NCBI GenBank assembly: GCA_903913355.1
Contig: CAIWKU010000175.1
Location: forward strand, 1-6,343
Reading direction: 5' to 3'
DNA from: an uncultured Bacteroidota bacterium
GTDB lineage: Bacteria > Bacteroidota > Bacteroidia > Chitinophagales > Chitinophagaceae
DNA: 6,343 bases
Position numbers and translations under genes: made by a program. Position 1 is the first letter of the stretch. Each line of letters opens with the position of its first letter. Under the pieces are notes generated by a model. That model was given only the letters and a program-made list of their open reading frames with translations. It had not been told where the DNA came from and did no database searches. Of this stretch, positions 6,166-6,343 are shown in pieces.

Positions 6166-6343
6166 TTATTTTTTGGTTTTAACTTTCCCCTCTCCGCCCC
6201 CATTAATCACCCATTCATAATCCAGTTGTCTTTTCTCCAGGTTAGCGGAGATTACTTTTATCCATACAGGATCTCCCATCCTGAATACCCGACCACTTCT
6301 CCTTCCCACCAGGCTATAATCTCCTTCCACCAACCGAAAATCA
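6166..6343 (-). CDS. rnr: Ribonuclease R, C-terminal fragment (5' part beyond window)
   Basis: Only the last 58 codons and the TAA stop (6166-6168) are present. The peptide covers the end of the C-terminal S1 RNA-binding domain: FRLVEGDYSLVGRRSGRVFR, then MGDPVWIKVISANLEKRQLD and YEWV. It finishes with a short Gly/Lys tail (INGGGEGKVKTKK). The MGD-V-VKV-AN-E-R-LD pattern is the last S1 strand set of RNase R/VacB, a processive 3'-to-5' exoribonuclease that degrades structured RNA. The RNB catalytic domain is outside the window. The tail is much shorter than the Lys-rich extension of E. coli RNase R. The gene converges on the saccharopine dehydrogenase gene, with the inverted-repeat element starting right after the stop. 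Confidence 0.85.
   Translation of the reverse strand, partial: DFRLVEGDYSLVGRRSGRVFRMGDPVWIKVISANLEKRQLDYEWVINGGGEGKVKTKK

Overview
The window is a chromosomal core-genome segment from a member of the phylum Bacteroidota, most likely Chitinophagaceae or a close relative (the family level is an inference). The evidence is: no Shine-Dalgarno sequences before the starts; Bacteroidota-type -7 promoter elements (TATCTTCG, TATCTTTA; consensus TAnnTTTG); a secreted head-GIN (DUF2807) protein typical of this phylum; and a RNase R C-terminus ending in the LEKRQLDYEW segment I associate with Bacteroidota.

Layout, left to right. (1) Minus-strand pair: gyrA (973-3645) is followed after 14 nt by a signal-peptide-bearing TPR protein (958 down to the left edge, 3' end missing), probably one transcript. 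(2) A 248-bp gap (3646-3893) holds the intrinsic terminator of the next gene, a perfect DnaA box, and a gyrA promoter candidate with a repeated or palindromic motif over the predicted transcription start. (3) A minus-strand secreted GIN-domain protein (3894-4610) has a C-terminal half built of GGSD turns about 18-21 residues long. (4) An 82-bp divergent intergenic region (4611-4692) precedes a plus-strand Lys9-type saccharopine dehydrogenase (4693-6012), whose -7 box lies 5 nt before the ATG, suggesting a leaderless mRNA. (5) A 153-bp convergent intergenic region (6013-6165) consists almost entirely of nested inverted repeats. (6) The last 58 codons of RNase R (rnr, minus strand) run off the right edge.

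The genes do not form one pathway. They cover DNA supercoiling (gyrA), RNA turnover (rnr), amino-acid metabolism (the saccharopine dehydrogenase-like enzyme), and two envelope or periplasmic proteins of unknown role. I see no phage, CRISPR, defence, transposase, tRNA or rRNA genes. I found no convincing new multi-gene system. The items most worth checking are the nested inverted-repeat element at 6013-6165, the control-site cluster upstream of gyrA, and the alanine at the quinolone-contact position of GyrA.
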